Part shown: positions 52,332 to 60,824 of the stretch, piece by piece
Position numbering within the stretch: position 1 is the stretch's first letter
Layout: each line of letters begins with the position of its first letter
NCBI RefSeq assembly: GCF_900143205.1
Contig: NZ_FRDH01000003.1
Coordinates: forward strand, 124,001 to 188,000
From: Butyrivibrio hungatei DSM 14810
Lineage (GTDB): Bacteria; Bacillota; Clostridia; Lachnospirales; Lachnospiraceae
Direction: 5' to 3'
Length of the DNA: 64,000 bases
Notes under the pieces: generated by a model
The model's database searches: none
What the model was told of the DNA's origin: nothing
Seen by the model: only the letters and a program-made list of their open reading frames with translations
Position numbers and translations under genes: made by a program

Positions 52332-52373
52332 AAAAAAAATCATCCTATTTCAAAAAGAATTTGAAGTAGGATG
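52332..52373 (-). terminator. Rho-independent terminator after pilT
   Basis: The stem CATCCTATTTCA / TGAAGTAGGATG (52341-52352 and 52362-52373, one mismatch) is followed on the minus strand by TTTTTTTT. It lies 8 bp from the pilT stop. Confidence 0.85.
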
Positions 52374-52380
52374 AAAGTTA

Positions 52381-53442
52381 TTATCTAAGCATCTTATTTT
52401 GCATAGTTTCTGGATCCTGAGCAAACTGAAGTGCAGCCTCTCTAGTGATCTTTTGCTGCCTGTAGAGCTCAAGGATCGCATCATCCATAGTGATCATACC
52501 CTGTTTCCTATAAGTCTGCATATAAGTAATGAGCTGATGTGACTTGCCTTCTCTGATAAGATTTCTGACCGCGCTGTTAACGTGGAGAACCTCGAAGGCT
52601 GCGATCCTGGATACGCCATCACTTGCAGGGATCAGCTGCTGAGAAATAACAGCCTCTAATACTCCAGCCAGCTGAATCCTTATCTGTTGCTGCTGATGAG
52701 ATGGGAATACATCGATAAGTCTATCTACAGTATTTGATGCTCCAATAGTGTGAACAGTTGAAAGAACCAGATGTCCTGTCTCAGCGGCTGTAATAGCTGT
52801 ACTGATAGTCTCAAGGTCTCTCATTTCTCCTACAAGTATAACATCAGGATCCTCACGAAGTGCCGCTCTTAAGGCGTTGGCATAGGAGTTTGAGTCTGTC
52901 CCGATCTCTCTTTGGTTAACAATAGACATTCTGTGCTGATATGTGAACTCAATAGGATCCTCAAGGGTTATAACATGAGCTTCTCTATTGTTGTTGATCA
53001 TATCGATAATAGAAGCCAGTGTAGTTGACTTACCACTTCCCGTTGGTCCAGTAACCAAAACAAGGCCGCGTTTCTTTTGATAAAGATCTATTACAGTCTC
53101 AGGTATTCCAAGACTCTCCGCTGTCGGGATCTCTGTTGCTACAACTCTAAAGGCCATAGCGATAGAGCCTCTTTGCTTGAATACATTAAGTCTGTATCTG
53201 CCTATTCCTGGAATAGAAAAAGACATATCATGCTGACCATTTTCATCAAGTTTCTCGCGCTGCTTGTCATTCATGACCTCATTTGCAATAGTCTCCGTAT
53301 CAGCAGGCATCATCTTGTCATAATGATCCATAGCGATGAGATTACCATTAAGCCTCATCTTTGGTGGAAGTCCGACAGTAATATGTACGTCTGAGGCTCC
53401 CCTATCTTTTGCTTCTTTGAGAATATCTTCGATCTTTGACAT
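52381..53442 (-). CDS. pilT: Type IV pilus retraction ATPase PilT
   Basis: This 353-residue secretion-family ATPase has Walker A TGPTGSGKSTTLASI, Asp box LEDPIEF, Walker B ALREDPDVILVGEMRDLET, His box LVLSTVHTIGAS and the PilT marker AVRNLIREGKSHQL, which matches the AIRNLIRE consensus. ATG 53442 follows GGTGATT. No other pilus genes are in the window. Confidence 0.94.
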   Translation of the reverse strand: MSKIEDILKEAKDRGASDVHITVGLPPKMRLNGNLIAMDHYDKMMPADTETIANEVMNDKQREKLDENGQHDMSFSIPGIGRYRLNVFKQRGSIAMAFRVVATEIPTAESLGIPETVIDLYQKKRGLVLVTGPTGSGKSTTLASIIDMINNNREAHVITLEDPIEFTYQHRMSIVNQREIGTDSNSYANALRAALREDPDVILVGEMRDLETISTAITAAETGHLVLSTVHTIGASNTVDRLIDVFPSHQQQQIRIQLAGVLEAVISQQLIPASDGVSRIAAFEVLHVNSAVRNLIREGKSHQLITYMQTYRKQGMITMDDAILELYRQQKITREAALQFAQDPETMQNKMLR

Positions 53443-53460
53443 AATCACCAATCCTTGTTT

Positions 53461-54582
53461 TTAAACATATTCTGGTTCCTCGACAGATATGCCAAGTGCT
53501 TTAACTTTGGCCGTATCCATCACATAACGATTATCCATGGTCTTCATGATATCCATGATCTCCAGTTCACCATAAGCTGATCTGTTAGAAAGGTCTATTA
53601 TAGAATTATCCCTGAAGCTTAACACTGTAGGCCTTAGGAAATCTTCCTCATTGGTTCTGATAACAAGTGCCTTCTCTCCAGTATTAAGTTCAACGCTGGA
53701 TCCTGGCGACAAAATGTTGATAGAATCAACAAGTCCCTTAACTACTCTTTGATCAAACACATCGCTTCGCTGCATCATTCTGCGGATTACCAGCACTTCA
53801 GATACTGGTGCATCCTCTGACCTTACCGCTGTCTCTTTATCAAAGATTCCTGCAACTACAAGTATCCTTGCAGTTAAAAGAGACTTTTGAATCTGTACAT
53901 CTTCATTCTGCCAGTAATCAAGCAGGATCTTTCTGGCCTGATTACAAGCTCTTTTTATATTTGGTAAAAAAGAAAAAGCTTCATCAATGATAGGATATCC
54001 CGCCATCTCATGAGCATCTATCATAAGCAGTTCCTCATTGGTACACCTTGGCTTTGCCTGAAGGCCCGGATCAAGTGAAAGCTTGCCGATATCGTGGATA
54101 ACTGCTGCCATTACCGCTTCATTTTGATCAGCAAGTGAAAGGTTCATGCTGTGAGCTATCATAGCTGCAAGTATTGCCACATTAAGGCTGTGCTTGTAAA
54201 TATAATCCTCGTTACTTCTAAGTCCCTGCTGGAAATTTATCTTTTTCCTGAGATTACCGTAATTCTTGATGATCTGAGCACAGATATTAGGAAATCTGTC
54301 CTGCTTATGCGTCTTTTGTATATATGCGAGCTCATCCATGATCTCGTTATACATAACAGTCTGAAATCTCTCAAACTCTATATCTTCCTTGGTCATTGGC
54401 GGAACAGGCTCTGCTGGTTCTAGAATAAATACTCCTATAAGTCCAAAGCTCTTAATATTTTCGATGCTTTGCCTATCTTTGAGCACAGTTGCCCTGTCAT
54501 ACAAAAGGACACCCTTTTTATTGTAAATAGGCTTAGCAAGTCTCATCCCCGGCCTTAGCTCATCACACTTTATAAATAACAT
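53461..54582 (-). CDS. HD-GYP domain protein, probable c-di-GMP phosphodiesterase
   Basis: This 373-residue soluble protein has a poorly conserved N-terminal domain and an HD-GYP domain: HSLNVAILAAMIAHSM, HDIGKLSLD and the GYP motif as EMAGYPII. It probably hydrolyses c-di-GMP. It precedes pilT by 19 bp, which suggests control of pilus retraction by c-di-GMP. GACGGGAGACTATAA precedes the ATG. Confidence 0.88.
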   Translation of the reverse strand: MLFIKCDELRPGMRLAKPIYNKKGVLLYDRATVLKDRQSIENIKSFGLIGVFILEPAEPVPPMTKEDIEFERFQTVMYNEIMDELAYIQKTHKQDRFPNICAQIIKNYGNLRKKINFQQGLRSNEDYIYKHSLNVAILAAMIAHSMNLSLADQNEAVMAAVIHDIGKLSLDPGLQAKPRCTNEELLMIDAHEMAGYPIIDEAFSFLPNIKRACNQARKILLDYWQNEDVQIQKSLLTARILVVAGIFDKETAVRSEDAPVSEVLVIRRMMQRSDVFDQRVVKGLVDSINILSPGSSVELNTGEKALVIRTNEEDFLRPTVLSFRDNSIIDLSNRSAYGELEIMDIMKTMDNRYVMDTAKVKALGISVEEPEYV

Positions 54583-54654
54583 TTATAGTCTCCCGTCAAC
54601 TAGTTTTCCACATTCCCCTGAATATATTATGGACGTAATGGGGGTAAAAATCAA

Positions 54655-55251
54655 TTAAGTAAGCTCATCCAAAGTGCTTCCATAAGAAGAAAGAAATTCA
54701 TTTACAAAATCTAAGACCTCAGGATAATCCTGGTACATAGTCCTTACAGTTTTCTCTGTACTCTCCTTGGCTGTTCTAAACTCATTATTTCCAGCATTTA
54801 ATTCGCTTATGCACTTAATAAGAGCTGAGAGCTTATCTGCTGCCTTAACAAGCTTTCTCATGTATTTCTCGTTTTCGTCATCTGCCTTTGGATTAAAAAC
54901 ATCTTCATAAACAGGCCTAAGATCATCAGGAAGCTTTTCGAGGAGTTTTTCATCTGCAACCTTCTCAACCTCTTTGTAAGCGCTCTTAAGCTCAGCGTTA
55001 AAGTATTTAACAGGAGTTGGCATATCTCCAGTAATGATCTCAGATGCATCATGATAAAGACCGATCAGTGCTGCTTTGTTTGCATCAAGATTCTTGCCAT
55101 ACCTCACATTTCCTATAGTGCAAAGCGCATGTGCGATCATGGCTACTTCCATTGAGTGCTCGCAGAGATTCTCCGCTCTGGTATTTCTCATAAGAGCCCA
55201 ACGGTCTATGTACTTCATTCTGGAAATAAGTGCAAAAAAATTATAATTCAT
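54655..55251 (-). CDS. 5'-deoxynucleotidase, YfbR-like HD-domain protein
   Basis: This 198-residue HD phosphohydrolase matches YfbR: RNTRAENLCEHSMEVAMIAHAL and GLYHDASEIITGDMPTPVKY, which hold the metal-binding His-Asp pair and the substrate loop. It dephosphorylates deoxynucleoside monophosphates. The start at 55251 is chosen since GGGGG lies upstream. Confidence 0.92.
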   Translation of the reverse strand: MNYNFFALISRMKYIDRWALMRNTRAENLCEHSMEVAMIAHALCTIGNVRYGKNLDANKAALIGLYHDASEIITGDMPTPVKYFNAELKSAYKEVEKVADEKLLEKLPDDLRPVYEDVFNPKADDENEKYMRKLVKAADKLSALIKCISELNAGNNEFRTAKESTEKTVRTMYQDYPEVLDFVNEFLSSYGSTLDELT

Positions 55252-55281
55252 ACTATGATCCCCCAATTCCCTAGATAAATA

Positions 55282-56460
55282 TTATTCTATCAAAAAATCA
55301 GCCATAACAGTATTGCTTACATCAAGACCTTTTTCCGTAAGGCAAAGATATTCGTGGCCAGACTTTTTTTCCACATATCTATGCAAAAGCCCCATCTCTA
55401 CATACTTATATATTACTTCTGCGTAAACTTCTTCGGCAGTTCTTTTAAAAAGAGTCTCGAATTCATTAAGGTCTACGCCTCGCACAAGACGAAGCCCCAG
55501 GAACATGAACTCTTCCATCCTGCCCTCTATTGATAGATTTTCAACATTTTCTCTTATTTTGTCAAAAGAGCTATCATCTGCCATAAAGGCTATATAATCC
55601 TTTATGTCTTTTATGTTACTCCACCTTACATCCTCGATCATTGAAGCTGCTCCAAGCCCGAGTCCAAGGTAGTTACTCCTTATCCAGTAGGCCTTATTAT
55701 GAAAACACTCATAGGTGTCATCAGACTGCCCTCCAAGGGCATAATTAGAGATTTCATACCTGTGGTAGCCATTTTGGGCCAGATACTTCTTGGTTTCATG
55801 GTACATGAGCCTGTCTTCTTCCTCATCAGGAAGCTCCAGGTCCATATCATAAAATGGTGTACCCTCTTCAATAATCAGACTATAGGCTGAAATATGCTCA
55901 GGCCTTAACTCTATTACTTTCCTGACCGTATCCATATAGGATTCAAGGCTCTGTCCTGGAAGGGCGCTCATAACATCTATATTGATATTGTCAAAGCCGG
56001 CTTTTCTGGCATTTTCGTAGGTTTCAAAAAACTGTCTGGAATCATGAATTCTTCCAAGTCTTTTTAATTCCTCGTCATTTAATGACTGGGCTCCTATGCT
56101 AAGTCTGTTAAATCCGGCATTTCTGTATGCCTGAAGTTTATCATATATGGCTGATGCAGGATTTGCTTCTATGCTGATCTCACAATCATCATCCATGGTA
56201 AAAGACTCTTTTATCTGATCCAAAGTGTCGCAGATCTTCCCATGATCTGGAAAAGAAGGTGTTCCTCCTCCAAAGAAAACAGATCTGACAATGTAGTCTT
56301 TATAGACCTTTCCGCTTAGCTGTATCTCTTTTGACAAAGTCTTAAAGTAGCTGCCCATGAGTTCTTTTTCGGCATTAAAAGAAAGGAAGTCGCAATATAA
56401 GCACTTCCTTTCGCAAAACGGTATATGAATATACAGTGATAGCTCTTTTCCCATATTCAT
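55282..56460 (-). CDS. hemW: Radical SAM family heme chaperone HemW
   Basis: This 392-residue HemN-like radical-SAM protein has CERKCLYCDF, FFGGGTPSFP, EANPAS, RLSIGAQSLND and the C-terminal HemW domain. The CxxxCxxC followed by Asp-Phe and the lack of an N-terminal CPDH-type extension favour HemW over HemN. The ATG overlaps the lepA stop by one base (TGATG). Confidence 0.93.
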   Translation of the reverse strand: MNMGKELSLYIHIPFCERKCLYCDFLSFNAEKELMGSYFKTLSKEIQLSGKVYKDYIVRSVFFGGGTPSFPDHGKICDTLDQIKESFTMDDDCEISIEANPASAIYDKLQAYRNAGFNRLSIGAQSLNDEELKRLGRIHDSRQFFETYENARKAGFDNINIDVMSALPGQSLESYMDTVRKVIELRPEHISAYSLIIEEGTPFYDMDLELPDEEEDRLMYHETKKYLAQNGYHRYEISNYALGGQSDDTYECFHNKAYWIRSNYLGLGLGAASMIEDVRWSNIKDIKDYIAFMADDSSFDKIRENVENLSIEGRMEEFMFLGLRLVRGVDLNEFETLFKRTAEEVYAEVIYKYVEMGLLHRYVEKKSGHEYLCLTEKGLDVSNTVMADFLIE

Positions 56461-58268
56461 CAATCAGCGCTGTCAAGCTTAAGAACACTAAGGAATGCTG
56501 CCTGTGGAACTTCAACATTTCCAATCTGGCGCATCTTCTTTTTACCTTCCTTCTGCTTCTCAAGAAGTTTCTTTTTACGTGATATGTCACCACCGTAGCA
56601 CTTGGCCAATACGTCTTTTCTATAGGCCTTAACAGTTTCTCTGGCAATTATCTTGCCGCCAACTGCCGCCTGAATAGGAATTTCAAAAAGATGTCTTGGT
56701 ATCTCATCCTTGAGCTTCTCGCACATCTTACGGCCTCTCTCATATGCTCCATCCTTGTGGACGATAAATGAAAGGGCATCAACCTCTTCTCTGTTAATGA
56801 GAATATCAAGTTTAACAAGCTCTGACCTCTCATAACCCTTAAGTTCATAATCAAAGGAAGCATAGCCTCTTGACCTTGACTTAAGTGCATCAAAGAAATC
56901 GTAGATGATCTCATTAAGTGGAAGCTCATATTTGAGGATTGCTCTGGTCTGCTCAATATAGTCAGTACTGATATACTTGCCGCGTCTTTCCTGGCAAAGC
57001 TGCATGATAGCCCCAACATAATCAGTGGTAACCATAATCTCACCGTTAACTACAGGCTCTTCCATGTATTCGATCTCAGAAGGATCTGGAAGGTTTGAAG
57101 GATTAGTAAGGTCAAATACTGTGCCATCTGTCTTGTGCACCTTGTAAACAACGCCAGGCGCTGTAGTTACAAGATTAAGGTCATATTCTCTCTCAAGTCT
57201 CTCCTGGATAACTTCAAGGTGAAGAAGTCCAAGGAAACCTGCTCTAAATCCAAAGCCAAGGGCCTGTGATGTCTCTGGCTCATAGAAAAGTGAAGCATCG
57301 TTAAGCTGGAGCTTTTCAAGGGCATCTCTAAGGTCTGAATAATGAGCTGAATCTGCTGGATATAATCCGCAGTAAACCATTGGCATAACCTTCTTGTATC
57401 CAGGGAGTGCCTCTGCACATGGTCTTGCAGAATCTGTAACTGTATCACCAACTCGTGTATCCTGAATATTCTTGATAGAAGCTGTAAAATATCCAACATC
57501 TCCTGCTGAAAGCTCATCACTGGCTATAAATCTGCCAGGTCCAAAGTATCCAACCTCTACAACATCAGCCTCAGCACCAGTTGCCATGAACTTAACCTTC
57601 ATATTCTTTTTGATGACACCGTCTCTGACTCTTACAAATACGATAACGCCTCTGTAGGAATCATAGATACTATCAAAGATAAGTGCTGTTAAAGGCTTAT
57701 CTGAATCTCCAGTTGGAGCTGGAATCTTGTGAACTACAGCCTCAAGAACATCCTCGATTCCTATGCCGTTCTTGGCTGAGATCAAAGGAGCGTCCTGAGC
57801 TTCTAATCCAATAACATCCTCGATCTCATCCTTAACTTCCTGTGGCTGCGCACTTGGAAGGTCGATCTTGTTGATAACCGGGAATACATCAAGGTCATGA
57901 TCAAGCGCCATATATACATTAGCAAGCGTCTGTGCCTCTACACCCTGTGTTGCATCTACAACAAGAATTGCTCCATCACATGCAGCAAGGCTTCGTGATA
58001 CCTCATATCCAAAGTCTACATGACCAGGGGTATCTATCATGTTAAAGGTATACTCCTCTCCGTCCTTAGCCTTATAGATCATTCTAACGGCCTGTGACTT
58101 GATGGTAATACCTCTTTCACGCTCTATATCCATGTTGTCCAAAACCTGGTTCTGCATCTCTCTGCTTGTAAGAACACCAGTCTTTTCGATCATTCTGTCA
58201 GCAAGAGTTGACTTGCCATGGTCGATATGAGCAACAATACAAAAATTTCTAATCTTACTCTGATCCAC
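56460..58268 (-). CDS. lepA: Elongation factor 4
   Basis: This 602-residue translational GTPase has G1 [11 protein letters not shown]3 DTPGH, G4 NKID and G5 SAKNG, the EF-G-like domains and the LepA-specific C-terminal domain ([23 protein letters not shown]). GTG start behind GAGGAAATAAAC. An extended -10 lies about 40 bp upstream and shares an 18-mer with the scfA promoter. It is divergent from rpsT. Confidence 0.97.
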   Translation of the reverse strand: MDQSKIRNFCIVAHIDHGKSTLADRMIEKTGVLTSREMQNQVLDNMDIERERGITIKSQAVRMIYKAKDGEEYTFNMIDTPGHVDFGYEVSRSLAACDGAILVVDATQGVEAQTLANVYMALDHDLDVFPVINKIDLPSAQPQEVKDEIEDVIGLEAQDAPLISAKNGIGIEDVLEAVVHKIPAPTGDSDKPLTALIFDSIYDSYRGVIVFVRVRDGVIKKNMKVKFMATGAEADVVEVGYFGPGRFIASDELSAGDVGYFTASIKNIQDTRVGDTVTDSARPCAEALPGYKKVMPMVYCGLYPADSAHYSDLRDALEKLQLNDASLFYEPETSQALGFGFRAGFLGLLHLEVIQERLEREYDLNLVTTAPGVVYKVHKTDGTVFDLTNPSNLPDPSEIEYMEEPVVNGEIMVTTDYVGAIMQLCQERRGKYISTDYIEQTRAILKYELPLNEIIYDFFDALKSRSRGYASFDYELKGYERSELVKLDILINREEVDALSFIVHKDGAYERGRKMCEKLKDEIPRHLFEIPIQAAVGGKIIARETVKAYRKDVLAKCYGGDISRKKKLLEKQKEGKKKMRQIGNVEVPQAAFLSVLKLDSAD

Positions 58269-58303
58269 GTTTATTTCCTCAATCCATTAATAATGTATCA
58301 GAG

Positions 58304-58321
58304 CCTAGTATAACATATTTT
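58304..58321 (-). promoter_or_regulatory. Extended -10 promoter core for lepA
   Basis: The minus strand reads AAAATATGTTATACTAGG with extended -10 TGTTATACT. The same 18-mer precedes scfA. The -35 region is poor. Confidence 0.6.
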
Positions 58322-58357
58322 TACTGTGTGTTGAAAGTAGAGAAAATCAAAAAACTA

Positions 58358-58386
58358 TTGACAGTTTGCGGAATTTCATCTAAGAT
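58358..58386 (+). promoter_or_regulatory. Promoter of rpsT
   Basis: TTGACA (58358-58363) and TAAGAT (58381-58386) are 17 bp apart, which leaves a leader of about 85 nt. The leader contains a possible hairpin between GTGT and ACAC (58412-58434), which might be the site of S20 feedback; that is speculation. Confidence 0.75.
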
Positions 58387-58479
58387 ATTTAACGTATGTG
58401 ACATTGACTGTCCGTGTCCGGCTCGATGATCACACTAACATGATAAATACTAATAAGTTTAATTATTTCGGAGGTAATT

Positions 58480-58743
58480 ATGGCAAATATTAAATCCGCC
58501 AAGAAGAGAATTTTAGTTAATAAGAAAAAGGCTGAGAGAAATCAGATTATCAAGTCAGCTGTAAAGACAGAGATCAAGAAGGTTAGAGCTGCTATCGAGG
58601 CAGGCAACAAGGAAGAGGCTGCAAAGGCACTCCTTAGCGCAACATCTGTAATCGATAAGGCTGAGTCAAAGGGCGTATTCAAGAAGAACACAGCTTCTAG
58701 AAAAGTTTCTCGTCTTGCTCAGGCTGTTAACAAGATGGCTTAA
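58480..58743 (+). CDS. rpsT: 30S ribosomal protein S20
   Basis: This 87-residue basic helical protein starts MANIKSAKKRILVNKKKAERN and has the typical RKVSRLAQAVNK C-terminus. It binds 16S rRNA early in 30S assembly. GGAGGTAATT precedes the ATG. It is divergently transcribed from lepA, a common arrangement in Firmicutes. Confidence 0.97.
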   Translation: MANIKSAKKRILVNKKKAERNQIIKSAVKTEIKKVRAAIEAGNKEEAAKALLSATSVIDKAESKGVFKKNTASRKVSRLAQAVNKMA

Positions 58744-58760
58744 TCGTTTTTATAAATTTA

Positions 58761-58807
58761 TAAAAAAAAAAACCTCATGTCTTCTCACCGACATGAGGTA
58801 TTTTTTT
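58761..58807 (+). terminator. Bidirectional terminator between rpsT and the membrane-protein gene
   Basis: The stem ACCTCATGTC / GACATGAGGT (58772-58781 and 58790-58799) has an A-run before it and seven Ts after it, so it can stop transcripts from both convergent genes. Confidence 0.9.
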
Positions 58808-58815
58808 ACTCTTTT

Positions 58816-59829
58816 TTATTTCTTATTGCGAAGGCTGGCTGCCTTCTCTTTTACTTCTTCCATACTGGTCTTGAACTTATTTGATACCATATTAGGGTTG
58901 CCCAAGATGGTACGGTTTCTATACCAATCAAAGAAGCTCTTTACTGGTGATGGTGTAAGTCTGTCCATCATGATCCTGTACTTAGCGTAGAGCTCTCCTA
59001 CCTCATCTTTGACACTTTGCATGTAAGAAGATGGATCGATAGTGATCTTTTCCTTGATGCTTGCAAAGGACTTTTCAAGAGAATCACTAAGATTATCTAC
59101 ACGATTTCCAAGTCCGTTACTGATGCTATCTACTCTGCTACCAATTCCATTACTGATACTATCAACTCTATTGCCGATACCAGTACTTATATCATCAACC
59201 TTCTGACCGATCGTTTCGCGAACTTCCTCACCCTTAAAGGCAACGATGACATCTAGACGCTTTTGCATCTTGCTCATTTCTTCCTTAGCCTTTTCCATGT
59301 ATACAAGGACATCTCTAAGATCAAGGGCTGTCTTGAAAGCCACCATAAAGTCGCAGCTAATATAAACAGTAAGGATAATTGTAACAATAGATAAGATGTT
59401 ATAAGGAATTGAAAGCAGCATCTTCTCTATAGGAATCTGCAAAAAGTGAGTAAAGATAACTGTCAGAAGTCCCCAGACGAGGGTTGATTCCAAACAGATC
59501 TGGCCCTGAAAGTTCAAGAACTTATCAGAATAATCCCAGTATCTGACTTTGAACAAAGCCTCCATAACAACGCCAGTTACATACTCAAGAAGCGTAGCTC
59601 CTATGCATCCAGCAATATATACCAGAATGATATTGTCATAAAACGGGCTTGATACCAGCAGCATCATTATTCCGCCACTACCATATAACGGTAAAAAGGG
59701 GCCTCTCATAAAGCCCCTATTTACTGGTTTCTTTTGTAAAAAAGATACATAAGTTGATTCAAAGCACCAACCAAAAAAGCTATAAAAATAAAACAAGAAC
59801 AGCCACTGAAGCGGCAAATAATTAAACAT
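58816..59829 (-). CDS. Putative ABC-transporter type IV (PF06541-like) membrane protein with repeat tail
   Basis: This 337-residue protein has about five membrane helices in the first 175 residues (FYFYSFFGWCFESTYVSF; GATLLEYVTGVVMEALF; YWDYSDKFLNFQGQICLES), which match the CmpB-like family. A helical region follows, then four copies of a roughly 11-residue repeat (G-N-R-V-D-S-I-S-N-G-I) at about 205-250, reminiscent of hendecad coiled coils. Function unknown; the family is not proven to be a transporter. Confidence 0.75.
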   Translation of the reverse strand: MFNYLPLQWLFLFYFYSFFGWCFESTYVSFLQKKPVNRGFMRGPFLPLYGSGGIMMLLVSSPFYDNIILVYIAGCIGATLLEYVTGVVMEALFKVRYWDYSDKFLNFQGQICLESTLVWGLLTVIFTHFLQIPIEKMLLSIPYNILSIVTIILTVYISCDFMVAFKTALDLRDVLVYMEKAKEEMSKMQKRLDVIVAFKGEEVRETIGQKVDDISTGIGNRVDSISNGIGSRVDSISNGLGNRVDNLSDSLEKSFASIKEKITIDPSSYMQSVKDEVGELYAKYRIMMDRLTPSPVKSFFDWYRNRTILGNPNMVSNKFKTSMEEVKEKAASLRNKK

Positions 59830-59858
59830 AATAAATCCCCCTATTAGTATCCAATCAT

Positions 59859-60800
59859 TTACTGTTCTGGATTAGAAAAATCAATTACAGGGTTATTTGG
59901 TTCAGTAGTCTTCTCAACTGAGATTGCCTGAAGAACAGGGCCTTCGCCCTGATATTCTTCTACGTACTGCTTGGTAACCTTAGCAGTTACTAATACCCAT
60001 TCTTTTTCTTCTAGCTCCGATGTCTTGTCATATTCACATGCAAAGCCAAGGAACTGCATATCCTCTGCGCAGCATGTCATAGCAAGTCTACCTGGAACAA
60101 ATCTGTTGTCAGGAAATTCTGTTGGCTTAAGAACCATTCCCTTAAAGCGAACTGTCTTTCCTTCATACCTGTCAGCATGATCAAGTGCATCCAGATAAAA
60201 CATTCCATAGCCATAGTTATTAAGATCAATAGGATTCGCATTAAGATCAAATGGAAGATCCTCATCAAGAGTTACATCCACTTCACCATTTTGATCTTCA
60301 AAGATAATGTCAGCCTTCTGATTAATGGCTTTAACATTTCTCTTAAATGATGCAAGATCCTCGATTCCGTCACATCTGTTAAAGAGAATAAGATCAGAAT
60401 TTCGGATCTGCTCAGCAAGAAGTGACTTCATATTGCTGAAATAAAGCTCAAAATTAGAAGCATCAATAACTGTGATCTGCTGTTCAAGCTTCCACATCAC
60501 TGGAAGGCGCATATTTCTATAATTCCACATGCCATTGTACTCAACAAGAATTCTCTCAGGATTGTACTTGGCATCAAGAGCGATGAGATTATCAGGATTA
60601 AAATCCTCCTCATCCTCAATCTTTTCGAGGATTGTGTTAGTAGATTTAAGGAGCTTCTCCTCGTAATCATTCTCACCCTCTTCGCAAACTATAAGAAGAG
60701 TTTTTCCTTTTGTTCTAAAGTATGGCTGACCTATAGTATATCTAAAAAAGTCAGTCTTACCACTATCAAGGAATCCATTGATAATATATACCGGTTTCAA
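59859..60800 (-). CDS. G3E/CobW-like GTPase fused to a YcgQ-like C-terminal domain
   Basis: This 313-residue protein has a CobW-like P-loop GFLDSGKT, EEGEND and a G4-like NRCD, but no CxCC zinc motif. The C-terminal third (VRFKGMVLKP, FVPGRLAMTCCAEDMQFLGF, WVLVTAKV) resembles the YcgQ/DUF1980 OB-like domain linked to a permease in other Firmicutes. I place the start at TTG 60800, seven bases after AAGGAG; the ATG at 60818 would put the ribosome site inside the gene. It follows the other GTPase by 24 bp. Confidence 0.72.
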   Translation of the reverse strand: MKPVYIINGFLDSGKTDFFRYTIGQPYFRTKGKTLLIVCEEGENDYEEKLLKSTNTILEKIEDEEDFNPDNLIALDAKYNPERILVEYNGMWNYRNMRLPVMWKLEQQITVIDASNFELYFSNMKSLLAEQIRNSDLILFNRCDGIEDLASFKRNVKAINQKADIIFEDQNGEVDVTLDEDLPFDLNANPIDLNNYGYGMFYLDALDHADRYEGKTVRFKGMVLKPTEFPDNRFVPGRLAMTCCAEDMQFLGFACEYDKTSELEEKEWVLVTAKVTKQYVEEYQGEGPVLQAISVEKTTEPNNPVIDFSNPEQ

Positions 60801-60824
60801 TTTAGTTCTCCTTATCATAACAAC

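Noticed and set aside
58387..58479. Riboswitch ahead of rpsT
   Set aside because: The leader is short and shows only a weak hairpin; no known riboswitch core was seen.
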